Below are positions 23,957-32,861 of a DNA stretch of 37,348 bases, one piece after another. The stretch spans positions 1 to 37,348 of the forward strand of contig JALHMO010000064.1 of NCBI GenBank assembly GCA_022844015.1, written 5' to 3'. The notes under the pieces were generated by a model. It worked only from the letters and a program-made list of their open reading frames with translations, was not told where the DNA came from and did not search any database. Numbering within the stretch: the first letter of the stretch is position 1; each line of letters begins with the position of its first letter. A program made the translations under genes and the position numbers. The DNA is from Reyranella sp. (GTDB lineage Bacteria > Pseudomonadota > Alphaproteobacteria > Reyranellales > Reyranellaceae).

Positions 23957-24948
23957 TCGCGTCGCTTGCTCATGACACCGGCGCTGCCATCGATCGGCGG
24001 GAGATGGAGCGCATCGCCAAGCTCGCGGTCCGCTGCCTCGCGCTCGAAGCCGAGACGTGGCCGAAGCCCGGCCTGGTGAGCCCGATCGACTCCGGCAGCC
24101 ATGACGACATGGACATCGACACCTTCCGGCGGAGCGCAGCCGCTCTCGAGCCCTTCTTCGCCGCACTGGCGGATGCCGGTGCGCAGGGCAGCGCCATGGG
24201 ACGGCTGCGCGTCATCGGCGTCGAGGCCGAGGCTGCGATGCTGCGGGCGACCGGCGGCGTCAACACGCATCGCGGCGCCATCTTCGGCCTGGGACTCCTG
24301 TGTGCGGCAGCAGGATTGCGCGCGAGCCGTCTCGCCGATCCGGCGTTGCCGCTCGGCGCCGTCGTCGCCGCGCACTGGCGCGACGGCATCGAGCAGGGGC
24401 CCGAGCCGCTGCACAGCCACGGCGGCGCGGCGCGCCGCCGCTTCGGCGCCGGCGGCGCGCGGCGTGAAGCGGCCGAGGGCTTCCCGACCGTCTATGGCGT
24501 CGGCTTGCCCGCGCTGCGCAGCGGCGCGGCGCTATGGGCTCGTGGCGAGACAGTTGATCCGGAATCGCCGTCATGCCGAGCGGAGCGAGGGATCCCCGAG
24601 GCCGCAGCAAAGGTCCTTCGCTGCGCTCGGGACGACAGCAGTGCACTTGGAGCAGTTATCTCGTCACGGGTCCCGATGGGAACTCGTCAGGCGGCCCGGG
24701 TGCAGGCGTGCTTCGCCCTGATCGCCCATCTCGAGGACACCAACCTGCTGCATCGCGGCGGCCTCGACGGTCTGCAGTTCGCCCAGGCCGCCGCCCGTGC
24801 CTTCCTCGCCCGCGGCGGCGTCGGACAGCCGGACTGGCTGGAAGAAGCATGGGCCGCGCATCGCGCCTTCGTCGCCCGCCGCCTGAGCCCTGGCGGTTCC
24901 GCCGACCTTCTCGCCATGAGCCTGTTCGTCGAGGCGTGCGAGCCTTGA
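23953..24948 (+). CDS. mdcB: Triphosphoribosyl-dephospho-CoA synthase with in-frame repeat insert
   Basis: An enzyme that joins ATP and dephospho-CoA to make the precursor of the MdcC prosthetic group. Family segments are clear: LALEAETWPKPGLVSPIDSG, GGVNTHRGAIFGLGLLCAA, EGFPTVYGVGLPALR and LEDTNLLHRGGLDGL. The start is GTG 23953, overlapping the mdcG stop. At 331 residues it is longer than usual (about 290). The excess is residues about 203-247, whose core PSCRAERGIPEAAAKV and LRCARDDS is the translation of a family 2 palindromic repeat at 24568-24637. The insert sits in a surface-like segment between two conserved blocks and keeps the frame open, so the enzyme may still work. Whether it is active cannot be told from sequence. 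Confidence 0.88.
   Translation: MIASLAHDTGAAIDRREMERIAKLAVRCLALEAETWPKPGLVSPIDSGSHDDMDIDTFRRSAAALEPFFAALADAGAQGSAMGRLRVIGVEAEAAMLRATGGVNTHRGAIFGLGLLCAAAGLRASRLADPALPLGAVVAAHWRDGIEQGPEPLHSHGGAARRRFGAGGARREAAEGFPTVYGVGLPALRSGAALWARGETVDPESPSCRAERGIPEAAAKVLRCARDDSSALGAVISSRVPMGTRQAARVQACFALIAHLEDTNLLHRGGLDGLQFAQAAARAFLARGGVGQPDWLEEAWAAHRAFVARRLSPGGSADLLAMSLFVEACEP
24568..24637. repeat. Palindromic repeat, short family 2 form, inside mdcB
   Basis: CGTCATGCCGAGCGGAGCGA near the left edge and the inverted CTTCGCTGCGCTCGGGACGAC near the right edge form imperfect arms. They match the outer ends of the intergenic copies at 10501, 18331 and 30080. It lies fully in the coding frame of mdcB. Confidence 0.85.
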
Positions 24949-25871
24949 CGCTGGCGATCCTGTGCTCGGGCCAGGGACTGCAAGGTCCGAGGAGCTTTGC
25001 GCTGACGGCCGGCGAGTCTCGGGCCAGCGTGCTCTTTGCGCAGGCCAGCGGCCTGCTGGGCGGCGATGCCCGCACGCTGGTGCAGTCGGCGGCGGCCGCC
25101 GACGTCCATGGCAACAGGACAGGCCAGATCTTCTGCGTGCTGCAGGCTGTAGCGGCGGCGGCCGCGCTGCGCGAAGCATGGCCAGACCGATTGATCGTCG
25201 CCGGCTACAGCGTGGGCGAGGTCGCCGCCTGGAGCATCGCCGGCCTGATCGAGCCGGCAAGCGCGCTCGATCTGGTTGCCGCGCGCGCCGAGGCGATGGA
25301 TGCGGCAAGCCACGCCCACGATGGCCTGCTCTTCGTCCGTGGCCTGTCTCGCGCCGCGGTCGATGCGCTGTGTGCCGATCACGGTGCGGCCATCGCCATC
25401 GTCAATCCCGGCGACGCTTACGTTCTGGGTGGCGACGCGCTCGAGGCGCTCGCCCAGGCGGCGACGCAGGCAGGCGCGCTCCACGTCACCCGCATTGCCG
25501 TCGCCGTCGCCTCGCACACGCCGCGTCTCGAGCCAGCCTCGCTGTCGTTCCGTCGGCAGCTCGACCGGATCGGCGTGGCGCCGAGACTGCCTGCCGGCAT
25601 CCGCCTCCTGAGCGGCATCGACGGCGCTGCCGTGCGCGATGTCCGCGCCGGTCTCGACAAGCTCGCGGCGCAGGTCTCGCACACCGTCCAGTGGGCGGCC
25701 TGCCTCGACAGCGCGGTCGAGGCGGGGGCCACGCTGTTCCTCGAGCTCGGCCCCGGCCGTGCGCTCGCCGAGATGGCCGCCGCCGCCCATCCCGGGATAC
25801 CCGCGCGCAGCCTCGACGACTTCGCGACGCTGGCGGGTGTCCGTGCCTGGTTGGCGCGGCAGGCGCGTTGA
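24945..25871 (+). CDS. mdcH: Malonyl-CoA:ACP transacylase of malonate decarboxylase
   Basis: A 308-residue acyltransferase of the FabD fold. It loads malonyl from malonyl-CoA on to the acetylated or free carrier MdcC to prime the decarboxylase. The catalytic Ser89 is in GYSVGEVAAW, the active-site His is in ASHTPRLEPA, and CSGQG (about 7-11) is the oxyanion-side motif. The start is most likely TTG 24945, which overlaps the mdcB stop (TTGA); GTG 24936 would add three residues. The C-terminal ELGPGRALAEMA is typical. It ends the mdc cluster and is followed by a palindromic repeat. Confidence 0.93.
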   Translation: MTLAILCSGQGLQGPRSFALTAGESRASVLFAQASGLLGGDARTLVQSAAAADVHGNRTGQIFCVLQAVAAAAALREAWPDRLIVAGYSVGEVAAWSIAGLIEPASALDLVAARAEAMDAASHAHDGLLFVRGLSRAAVDALCADHGAAIAIVNPGDAYVLGGDALEALAQAATQAGALHVTRIAVAVASHTPRLEPASLSFRRQLDRIGVAPRLPAGIRLLSGIDGAAVRDVRAGLDKLAAQVSHTVQWAACLDSAVEAGATLFLELGPGRALAEMAAAAHPGIPARSLDDFATLAGVRAWLARQAR

Positions 25872-25905
25872 TGCCGACGGGCGGTCTCATGATCTTCTGG
25901 ACCAC

Positions 25906-25949
25906 GGGCATCCTGCCCGCTCACGGGAGCATGAGCGGGCGAGATGCCC
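25906..25949. repeat. Palindrome, family 4 (after TCTTCTGGACC)
   Basis: Arms GGGCATCCTGCCCGCTCA (25906-25923) and its inverted partner 25932-25949 match at 16 of 18 positions. TCTTCTGGACC stands just upstream, as in the element at 16441. This type is common in alphaproteobacterial intergenic regions. Confidence 0.85.
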
Positions 25950-26061
25950 GCGGCCCGGATGACCATGAGCACGACCCATAACCCGGCCGCGGGCTCGCGT
26001 CCTCTTGACCGGTCCCGCCTGGTTGGCGAGTGTCGGAGTTCCCGAGTGGCGAAAGGGCCAA

Positions 26062-26547
26062 ATGAAAAGCGCAGTCCTAGTGGCAATGGCGGTGGCGTTG
26101 ACGGCCTGCGGCATGCAGCCGATGCCGGTGGTTCCGTTGGCCAACCGGCAGTCCGACGCTGCCGGCAAGAGGTTCTGGAACCCGATGCCCGGCATGACCG
26201 CGGTCTATATCTACCGCGGCCCCGATGCGCCGCCGCCGCAGGTGCTGTCGCTCACCGCGCGCGACAAGCAGGTGGGTTGGCTGACGCCGTCGACCTGGAT
26301 CCGCGAGGACGTCGCGCCCGGGCGCTACGACGTGCGCTGCCTCATCGGCAAGGGCAAGGAGCTCGCCGGCTCGACCACCCTCGACCTGCGGCCCAGCACC
26401 ATGATCTTCCTGCAGGCGTCGACGCAGGCCGGCGCCAATGCCTGCACCCTGAGCGAGGTTCCGGCCAATATCGGGCGTGACGGCGTCGTCGCCGCCGTGG
26501 AGACCGCGCCGCCCGTGTACAATCCGCCCTTTCCCCTCCGGCCGTGA
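26062..26547 (+). CDS. Putative lipoprotein of unknown function
   Basis: A 161-residue protein with a lipoprotein signal: MKSAVLVAMAVALTAC with lipobox LTAC, Cys16. The mature part has GMTAVYIYRGPDAPPPQVLS, LTPSTWIREDVAPGRYDVRC and TTLDLRPSTMIFLQ. This is a beta-rich layout reminiscent of DUF2846-type lipoproteins, in which a small-molecule-like value is formatted as a surface beta sandwich, but the match is weak. Start ATG 26062 follows a GAAAGGGCCAA stretch and is the only one giving a signal. It is 27 bases before the adenylate cyclase gene, so the two may be co-transcribed. I cannot assign a function. Confidence 0.75.
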   Translation: MKSAVLVAMAVALTACGMQPMPVVPLANRQSDAAGKRFWNPMPGMTAVYIYRGPDAPPPQVLSLTARDKQVGWLTPSTWIREDVAPGRYDVRCLIGKGKELAGSTTLDLRPSTMIFLQASTQAGANACTLSEVPANIGRDGVVAAVETAPPVYNPPFPLRP

Positions 26548-26574
26548 TCCGTCGCCGTCGCTCATGGGCGAGCC

Positions 26575-27804
26575 ATGAGTGAGTCGGCGCTCGCGGCATG
26601 GCTGGCCGGGGCGGGGCTGCGCAACCTGCCGTTCGACGAGATGGTCGACGGCTTCTCGCGCCGGCTCGACGCGCTCGGCGTGCCGGTGGCGCGCACCTTC
26701 GCCGGCATGAACACGCTGCATCCGATGGTGCGGGCGCGCAGCATGATCTGGGACCGCTCGAGCGGCCCCAATACCCGTTTCGAGTTCGGCCACGTCGACT
26801 TCGATGCGCCGATCCTGCGCCGCAGCCCGTTCCTGCCGATGCTGCAGGACGGCGTGATGACGCGCCGGGTGCGGGTCGACGATGCCGGGGCGGCGCAGGA
26901 GACGCTGCTGTTCGCCGAGCTGCACGCGGCCGGCATGACCGAATGGCTGGGGCGCGTGTTCCCGTTCGGCTCGCTGATGCCGGCCGTCGACCTGGGCGCC
27001 CCGGATACGGCCGAGCACGCCGAGCGGCTGTTCTTCGTCTGCTCGATGACGACCGACCGACCCGGCGGCTATCGCGAGCGGGACATGGCGGTGCTGGACC
27101 GGCTGCTGCCGCTGTTCGCGCTGGCGGTGAAGGCCGTCGCGATGGGCGCCATCGGCCACGGCCTGCTGGCCGCCTATCTCGGCAACGACCCGGCGAGCCG
27201 GGTCTATGCTGGAACGGTGCTGCGCGGCGGCGTGCAGAGCGTCGAGGCGGTACTGCTCTATACCGACCTGCGCGGCTTCACGGCGCTGGCCGACGTGACG
27301 CCCGGGCCGGAGCTGATCGCGCTGCTCGACGAGTGCTTCGAATGCATGGTCGAGCCGGTCGCACAGCACGGCGGCGAGGTCCTGAAGTTCCTGGGGGACG
27401 GGCTGCTCGCCGCGTTCGCCGTCATCGCCGGCAATCGCGACGCGGTGTGCGGCGCCGCGCTCGATGCCGCGATCGGGGCACAGGCGCGCATCGAGATCCT
27501 GAACGCGCGCCGCCGCGCCGAGGGACGGACGGCGATCGCGCTCGACATCTCGCTGCATATCGGCGCCGTGCAGTACGGCAATGTCGGCACGGCAACCCGC
27601 CTCGACTTCACGGTGATCGGGCCGGCCGTCAACGAGGCCTCGCGCATCGAGCGGCTGTGCGAGCCGCTGGGGCGCCACGTGCTGGCCTCGCAGCAGTTCG
27701 CGGAAGCGGCCGCCTCCAGCCGCTCCCGTCTGGTATCGCTCGGCCGGCACGCGCTGCGCGGCGTGCGCGAGCCGACCGAGCTGTTCGCGCTCGCTGCGGC
27801 GTGA
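26575..27804 (+). CDS. Class III adenylate cyclase with N-terminal sensor-like region
   Basis: A 409-residue soluble protein. Residues about 222-400 are a class III nucleotide cyclase domain: LLYTDLRGFTALAD with metal-binding Asp231, KFLGDGLLAAF with Asp275, and RLDFTVIGPAVNEASRIE. Lys271 and Asp344 occupy the two base-recognition positions and predict ATP rather than GTP as substrate; Asn353 and Arg357 are the transition-state pair. So it should make cAMP. Residues 1-210 are an uncharacterised region with no transmembrane helix, perhaps a GAF-like sensor, and a common partner of such cyclases in alphaproteobacteria. ATG 26575 has only a weak GGGCGAGCC before it. Confidence 0.9.
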   Translation: MSESALAAWLAGAGLRNLPFDEMVDGFSRRLDALGVPVARTFAGMNTLHPMVRARSMIWDRSSGPNTRFEFGHVDFDAPILRRSPFLPMLQDGVMTRRVRVDDAGAAQETLLFAELHAAGMTEWLGRVFPFGSLMPAVDLGAPDTAEHAERLFFVCSMTTDRPGGYRERDMAVLDRLLPLFALAVKAVAMGAIGHGLLAAYLGNDPASRVYAGTVLRGGVQSVEAVLLYTDLRGFTALADVTPGPELIALLDECFECMVEPVAQHGGEVLKFLGDGLLAAFAVIAGNRDAVCGAALDAAIGAQARIEILNARRRAEGRTAIALDISLHIGAVQYGNVGTATRLDFTVIGPAVNEASRIERLCEPLGRHVLASQQFAEAAASSRSRLVSLGRHALRGVREPTELFALAAA

Positions 27805-27808
27805 ACGA

Positions 27809-28969
27809 CTACCTGCCGTAGACGGCGCTCTCGAAGGCGTAGAACAGCGGCAGCGACTTGACGTCGGCGAAAGGCAGGATCTGGGTGACGTAGACGCCGC
27901 CCACGCCCTTCTTCTGGTCGATCCAGTAGTAGGTGTTGGCGAGGCCCGCCCAGGCCAGCGAGCCGGCGGTGCGGCCGGTCGGCGCTTCCTCGTTGTTGAT
28001 CATGAAGGAGAGGCCCCAGCTCTTGTCCATGCCGGGGAAGAACTCGGCGTCGTTGGAGAAGGGCGGTGCCGCGGTCTTGAGCAGGGTGACCTTCGAGCTG
28101 CCCATGGCGTTCTTCGACATCAGCTCGACGGTCGCGGGCTTCAGCACCGCCTCGCCTTTGTCGGAGCGGCCCTGGTTCAGCATCATGCGGACGAACTTCA
28201 GGTAGTCGCCGGCCGTGCTGTAGAGCCCGCCGCCACCCATCTCGAACTCGGGCTCCTGCGGCAGCTCGAGCGCCGGGTCGGGCACGAGCTTGCCGTCGGC
28301 GCGGTGATGGATCTTGGCCAGTCGCCCGCGCATCGCGTCGGTGATCCTGAAGGCGGTGCTGTCCATGCCGAGCGGTCCCAGGATGTTGTCGTGCATGAAC
28401 TGGCCGAGCCGCTGGCCGCTCACCGTCTCGACCATCTTGCCGGCCCAGTCGATGTTGATGCCGTACTCCCAGCGCTCGCCGGGCTCGAACAGCAGGGGAA
28501 GCGTGAGCGCCTTGTCCTGGCAGCTGATGATGCCCGGCACCTCCATCGCTTCCATGTACTTGCCGATCTCGGGCTTCCAGATGTCGTAGGCGAAACCCGC
28601 CGTATGGGTGAGCAGGTGGCGCAGCGTGATGTCGCGCGTGGCCTTGCGGGTCCTGGGCTTGCCGGCGGCATCGAAGCCCTCGAGCACGACGCAGTCGCCC
28701 AGCGCGGGGATGACCGCCTTGGCCGGCCCGTCGAGCGAGAGCTTGCCGCGCTCGACCAGCTGCATGGCGGCTGCGCCGGTGACGGCCTTGGTCATCGAGG
28801 CGATCCACGCCACGGTATCGGGCGTCATGTCGGCGGACTCGCCCAGGATTCGCTTGCCGAATCCGGCTTCGTAGGTCGTTCCCTTGGCATCGGTCGCCGC
28901 CGCGACCACGCCCGGCACGTCGCCCTTGCTCACGGCTTCCTTCAACACGCTGTCGGCCTTCGCCTTCAT
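27809..28969 (-). CDS. Beta-lactamase-fold serine hydrolase (family VIII esterase-like)
   Basis: A 386-residue hydrolase of the class C beta-lactamase/penicillin-binding protein fold. The nucleophile is Ser58 in SMTK (58-61), and Tyr169 in GERWEYGINIDWAGK is the second catalytic residue. LRHLLTHTAGFAYD is the conserved helix seen in EstB-type esterases. The third motif (KTG-like) is not clear; GSLAWAGLANTYYWID occupies its place, as in family VIII esterases. No signal peptide is present, so a cytoplasmic ester or amide hydrolase is more likely than a beta-lactamase. Start ATG 28969 follows AGGAGGAGCGTGCC. It is convergent with the cyclase gene, only 4 bases apart. Confidence 0.9.
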   Translation of the reverse strand: MKAKADSVLKEAVSKGDVPGVVAAATDAKGTTYEAGFGKRILGESADMTPDTVAWIASMTKAVTGAAAMQLVERGKLSLDGPAKAVIPALGDCVVLEGFDAAGKPRTRKATRDITLRHLLTHTAGFAYDIWKPEIGKYMEAMEVPGIISCQDKALTLPLLFEPGERWEYGINIDWAGKMVETVSGQRLGQFMHDNILGPLGMDSTAFRITDAMRGRLAKIHHRADGKLVPDPALELPQEPEFEMGGGGLYSTAGDYLKFVRMMLNQGRSDKGEAVLKPATVELMSKNAMGSSKVTLLKTAAPPFSNDAEFFPGMDKSWGLSFMINNEEAPTGRTAGSLAWAGLANTYYWIDQKKGVGGVYVTQILPFADVKSLPLFYAFESAVYGR

Positions 28970-29076
28970 GGCACGCTCCTCCTGATTATGGGGGCGCTAT
29001 TGAGGCATGCCGGCCGGGTCGCCTGTCCAGCGCAATTTGGCGCTGCCATCGGCGCCGCGCGTCATCCGGCGGTAAC

Positions 29077-29979
29077 TCAGGCGTAGTTGCCGCGCGCCCT
29101 GCCGTTGCTGCCGGCCTTGCGCGCGCGCGCCGCCGGCGCGGCCTTGCCCGGCCGCGCGCCCGCCTTCCTGCCCGGCTTGGCCTGAAGCAGCGTGCGCATC
29201 TCGGCGCCCTTGGTGTCCCACCAGTCGGCGAGGATGCGAACGTCCCAGCCGATGCAGAAATGCTTCACGCCCATCGCCAGGTAGCGCTTCGCGTCGGCCG
29301 GGTCGCGCAGCTCGACGCGCGGATGCAGGCCCATCCTCAGTGCCGTCTCGATCGTCCTGGTCTCGGCCGCCAGCACCTCGCGATCGCCGTACTGCCCGGT
29401 CTTGCCGATGCTCATAGAGAAGTCCGACGGGCCGAACTGCACCATGTCGATGCCCGGCACCGACAGGATGGCCTCGAGATCGTCGACGCACGATTTCTTC
29501 TCGACCATGATGGCGATGACGACCTCGTTCAGCGCATCGACGTAGGCCGGCGTTCCGCCTTCGCGCACCGAGCCGACATCGCGGCGCATGCCGACGCCCA
29601 GCCGGCCGCGTCCGCGCGCGCCGCGCGCCATCGTCGTCTCGGCGCGCACGGCATCGACGGCGAGCTTCGCGTCCTCGACGCTGCGGATGTCGGCGAACAG
29701 CACGCTCTGGAAGCCCGACCCGATCGCCCGCATGGCCTGGTGGGTGTATTGGGTCTGCTCGATCTTGATCATGCCGGCCATGTTCATCAGCTCGAAGCTG
29801 CGGCCGAGATTGTCGAGGTCGTGCATGGTGAAGGGTGCATACTCGGCGGTGAACTCGACGTAGTCGTACAGCTTCGAATGGCCGATCAGCTCCACCAGGG
29901 TGGGCCACGCCGACAGGATGTGCGTGCCGACGGTCGGCTTGCCGGCTTTCAGGAGCTCGCGGAGCAGGTTACGGCGCAT
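29077..29979 (-). CDS. HpcH/HpaI aldolase family protein with basic tail
   Basis: A 300-residue class II pyruvate aldolase-fold enzyme, which would split or form 4-hydroxy-2-oxoacids with a divalent metal. Family segments are GTHILSAWPTLVELIG, YDYVEFTAEYAPFTMHDLDN, MIKIEQ, IMVEKKSCVDDLEAIL with the metal Glu, and GIDMVQFGPSDFSMSIG with the metal Asp. ATG 29979 is set by GGGGGATCC upstream; the frame further back is not conserved. The last 35 residues are an Arg/Lys/Ala/Pro/Gly-rich tail (AKPGRKAGARPGKAAPAARA, then ARKAGSNGRARGNYA) unlike the family and like histone-H1-type tails. Its closest neighbour, the enolase-superfamily gene, is divergent. Confidence 0.88.
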   Translation of the reverse strand: MRRNLLRELLKAGKPTVGTHILSAWPTLVELIGHSKLYDYVEFTAEYAPFTMHDLDNLGRSFELMNMAGMIKIEQTQYTHQAMRAIGSGFQSVLFADIRSVEDAKLAVDAVRAETTMARGARGRGRLGVGMRRDVGSVREGGTPAYVDALNEVVIAIMVEKKSCVDDLEAILSVPGIDMVQFGPSDFSMSIGKTGQYGDREVLAAETRTIETALRMGLHPRVELRDPADAKRYLAMGVKHFCIGWDVRILADWWDTKGAEMRTLLQAKPGRKAGARPGKAAPAARARKAGSNGRARGNYA

Positions 29980-30079
29980 GACAGGATCCCCCGTGGTCGA
30001 TGCTTGTTCGTTGGCATGTATACTGCGCGATCGGCTAGGCTCGGGGAAGCGGCAGGGCATTCGCACTTGGCGTCTTTCT

Positions 30080-30223
30080 CCGTCATCCCGAGCGGCGCCG
30101 CCCGATCAGGCGCTGCTTGCAGCGCCACTGGCGGTGTAGTCGAGGGACCTTTCTTGCCGACGCCGCAACAAGAAAGGTCCCTCCAATGCGCCTCGCTGCG
30201 CTCGGCGCCGGTCGGGATGACGG
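30080..30223. repeat. Palindromic intergenic repeat, family 2, expanded copy
   Basis: It starts CCGTCATCCCGAGCGGCGCC and ends CGGTCGGGATGACGG, with the shared ACAAGAAAGGTCCCTCC inner module. The left arm is longer than in other copies because of an extra segment around 30105-30135 that carries its own small inverted repeat. It lies between the divergent aldolase and enolase-superfamily genes. Confidence 0.9.
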
Positions 30224-30271
30224 TGTTTTCGCTGTATGTCGAATAGCCCGGAGAAAGTGGGGAGGACGCTC

Positions 30272-31396
<1,125 letters not shown>

Positions 31397-31536
31397 CCAC
31401 TTTTCAATCCCTCCCGGGCATTCGCATCTGGACGCGCCTTTCTTCTCCTCCCCAGCTTCGCTGGGGAGACCCCCAGCACGCCGGCGCGCACCACGATGCT
31501 GAGAAGATGGTGGCGCTGCGAGAGGGAAGCTCATGG

Positions 31537-31636
31537 CTGGGAGCGCGCCACTCCAGTGGCGCTCTTCTTGTGATTACACATCCCATGAGCGCCACTGGTG
31601 GCGGAGTTTACTCCGCCACCAGTGGCGCGCTCCCAG
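31537..31636. repeat. Palindromic repeat, family 1, with internal hairpin
   Basis: Outer arms CTGGGAGCGCGCCACT (31537-31552) and its complement (31621-31636). An internal hairpin GGTGGCGGAG-TTTA-CTCCGCCACC (31597-31620) is absent from the other two copies. Confidence 0.9.
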
Positions 31637-31686
31637 CGCATTTTCATAGGAGTTCCCCACCGGCCCGAGGGCCGACCCGCCGTGCC

Positions 31687-31716
31687 AAGAAACTGGCGGC
31701 AAGCCGCCAGTTTCTT
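31687..31716. repeat. Perfect 14-base stem, terminator-like
   Basis: AAGAAACTGGCGGC (31687-31700), two-base loop, and its exact complement 31703-31716, flanked by TTCTTA. It could end transcription but is also within the nested palindrome island. Confidence 0.6.
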
Positions 31717-32015
31717 ACTAGGTGCCCCGTCATACGGGGCGGAGGGGTCATGAGCCGCGAACGGCAGCGGGGCCATGGCTCATGACCCCTCCGTCCGCGA
31801 TGACGCGGACACCTCCCCAGCGAAGCTGGGGAGGAATGAAGACGCGTCCAAATGCGAACCATCGTTGGCGTGCCTCTTGCGTGGTTGCTTGACGGGGGTG
31901 AAGACCGGCACCAAGGTTCGTCGTGCGTCTCGCCTCCTCGAGCGCCCTGGGGCAACGAGCCGGCACAGATCGGCACCGTGACAAGCAGAACATGCAGAAC
32001 ATGAGGAGAAGGGAT

Positions 32016-32861
32016 ATGGGGATCCGCCGTCGTGATGTCGCTTCCGCGACTGCCGTTGCCGCCGCCGCGAGCGTCGCGCTGGCCGCCGCTCCGGCCCGTG
32101 CCCAGGGCAAGAGCGAATCGACCTGGGACCTGATCAAGCGCACCGGGCAGGTGCGCATGGGCGTCTTCGAGTACTCGCCCTATTTCATGCGCGACAAGTC
32201 GAGCGGCGAATGGGTCGGCGCCATGATCGAAATGGGCAAGGACATCGCCAAAGAGCTCAAGGTCAAGTACGTGCCGGTCGAGGTCGGCGGGTTCGGCGAG
32301 GCGGTGCTGTCGCTGCAGGCCGGCAAGGTCGACATGAACTTCGCCCTGCAGGCGACGCCGTTGCGCTCGACGGCCATCGACTTCGCCGGGCCGATCTACT
32401 GGATCGAATGGGTGACGGTGAACAACCCGAACTTCAAGGGCCGCGTGTGGGCCGACTACAACAAGGAAGGCGTCAAGGTCGCCGTGATGACCGGCACCTC
32501 CGACGAGCTGCTGCTGCGCAAGATGGCGCCCAAGGCGACGCGCGTGGAATTCAAGTCGGCCGCCGAGATCGCCCTTGCCGTGTCGTCGGGCCGCGCCGAC
32601 GCGTTCACCACGACGGTCCTGAACTCGATGGTCGCCAAGTCCAAGAACCCCGGCCTCGGTGACTTCGTCAACCCGACGCCGCGCGTGGCGCTGCCGGGCT
32701 ATATCGGCCTGCGCCTGGAGGACGATGCGCGCTGGCAGAAGTTCCTGAACCGGTGGGCCGAGTGGAATATCCTGCTGGGCCATAACGAGGCGCGCATGAA
32801 GGCGGCCCTGGCGCGCGAAGGCCTGGAGATCCCGCCGACCGTGTCGTTCTCGCCGAACTGA
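32016..32861 (+). CDS. ABC transporter solute-binding protein, amino-acid type
   Basis: A 281-residue periplasmic binding protein of the polar amino acid (SBP family 3) group. The signal peptide begins MGIRRRDVASATAV and ends in APARAQG, with likely cleavage after Ala-Arg-Ala; the RRRD start is Tat-like. The mature part has VRMGVFEYSPYFMRD, VGAMIEMGKDIAKEL, VDMNFALQATPLRSTAIDFA and VAVMTGTSDELLL, the usual two-lobe layout. ATG 32016 is chosen over the two Met codons at 31992 and 32001 because GAGGAG stands right before it. Its stop overlaps the oxidoreductase start by one base, placing it first in a five-gene operon. Confidence 0.9.
   Translation: MGIRRRDVASATAVAAAASVALAAAPARAQGKSESTWDLIKRTGQVRMGVFEYSPYFMRDKSSGEWVGAMIEMGKDIAKELKVKYVPVEVGGFGEAVLSLQAGKVDMNFALQATPLRSTAIDFAGPIYWIEWVTVNNPNFKGRVWADYNKEGVKVAVMTGTSDELLLRKMAPKATRVEFKSAAEIALAVSSGRADAFTTTVLNSMVAKSKNPGLGDFVNPTPRVALPGYIGLRLEDDARWQKFLNRWAEWNILLGHNEARMKAALAREGLEIPPTVSFSPN

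Larger units (their letters stand above)
31421..31858. repeat. Nested palindrome island bounded by inverted copies
   Basis: Inverted copies at 31421-31467 (TTCGCATCTGGACGCGCC, then CTCCCCAGCTTCGCTGGGGAG in two parts) and 31813-31858 bound about 345 bases. Inside lie a family 3 box (31463-31505), a family 1 palindrome, a 14-base stem (31687-31716) and 16-base arms 31741-31756/31777-31792. I see no gene in 31397-32015. Confidence 0.85.

Noticed and set aside
31397..32015. An insertion sequence or small transposon in the nested palindrome island
   Set aside because: No transposase frame and no target duplication is visible; the boundary copies are themselves short repeats.
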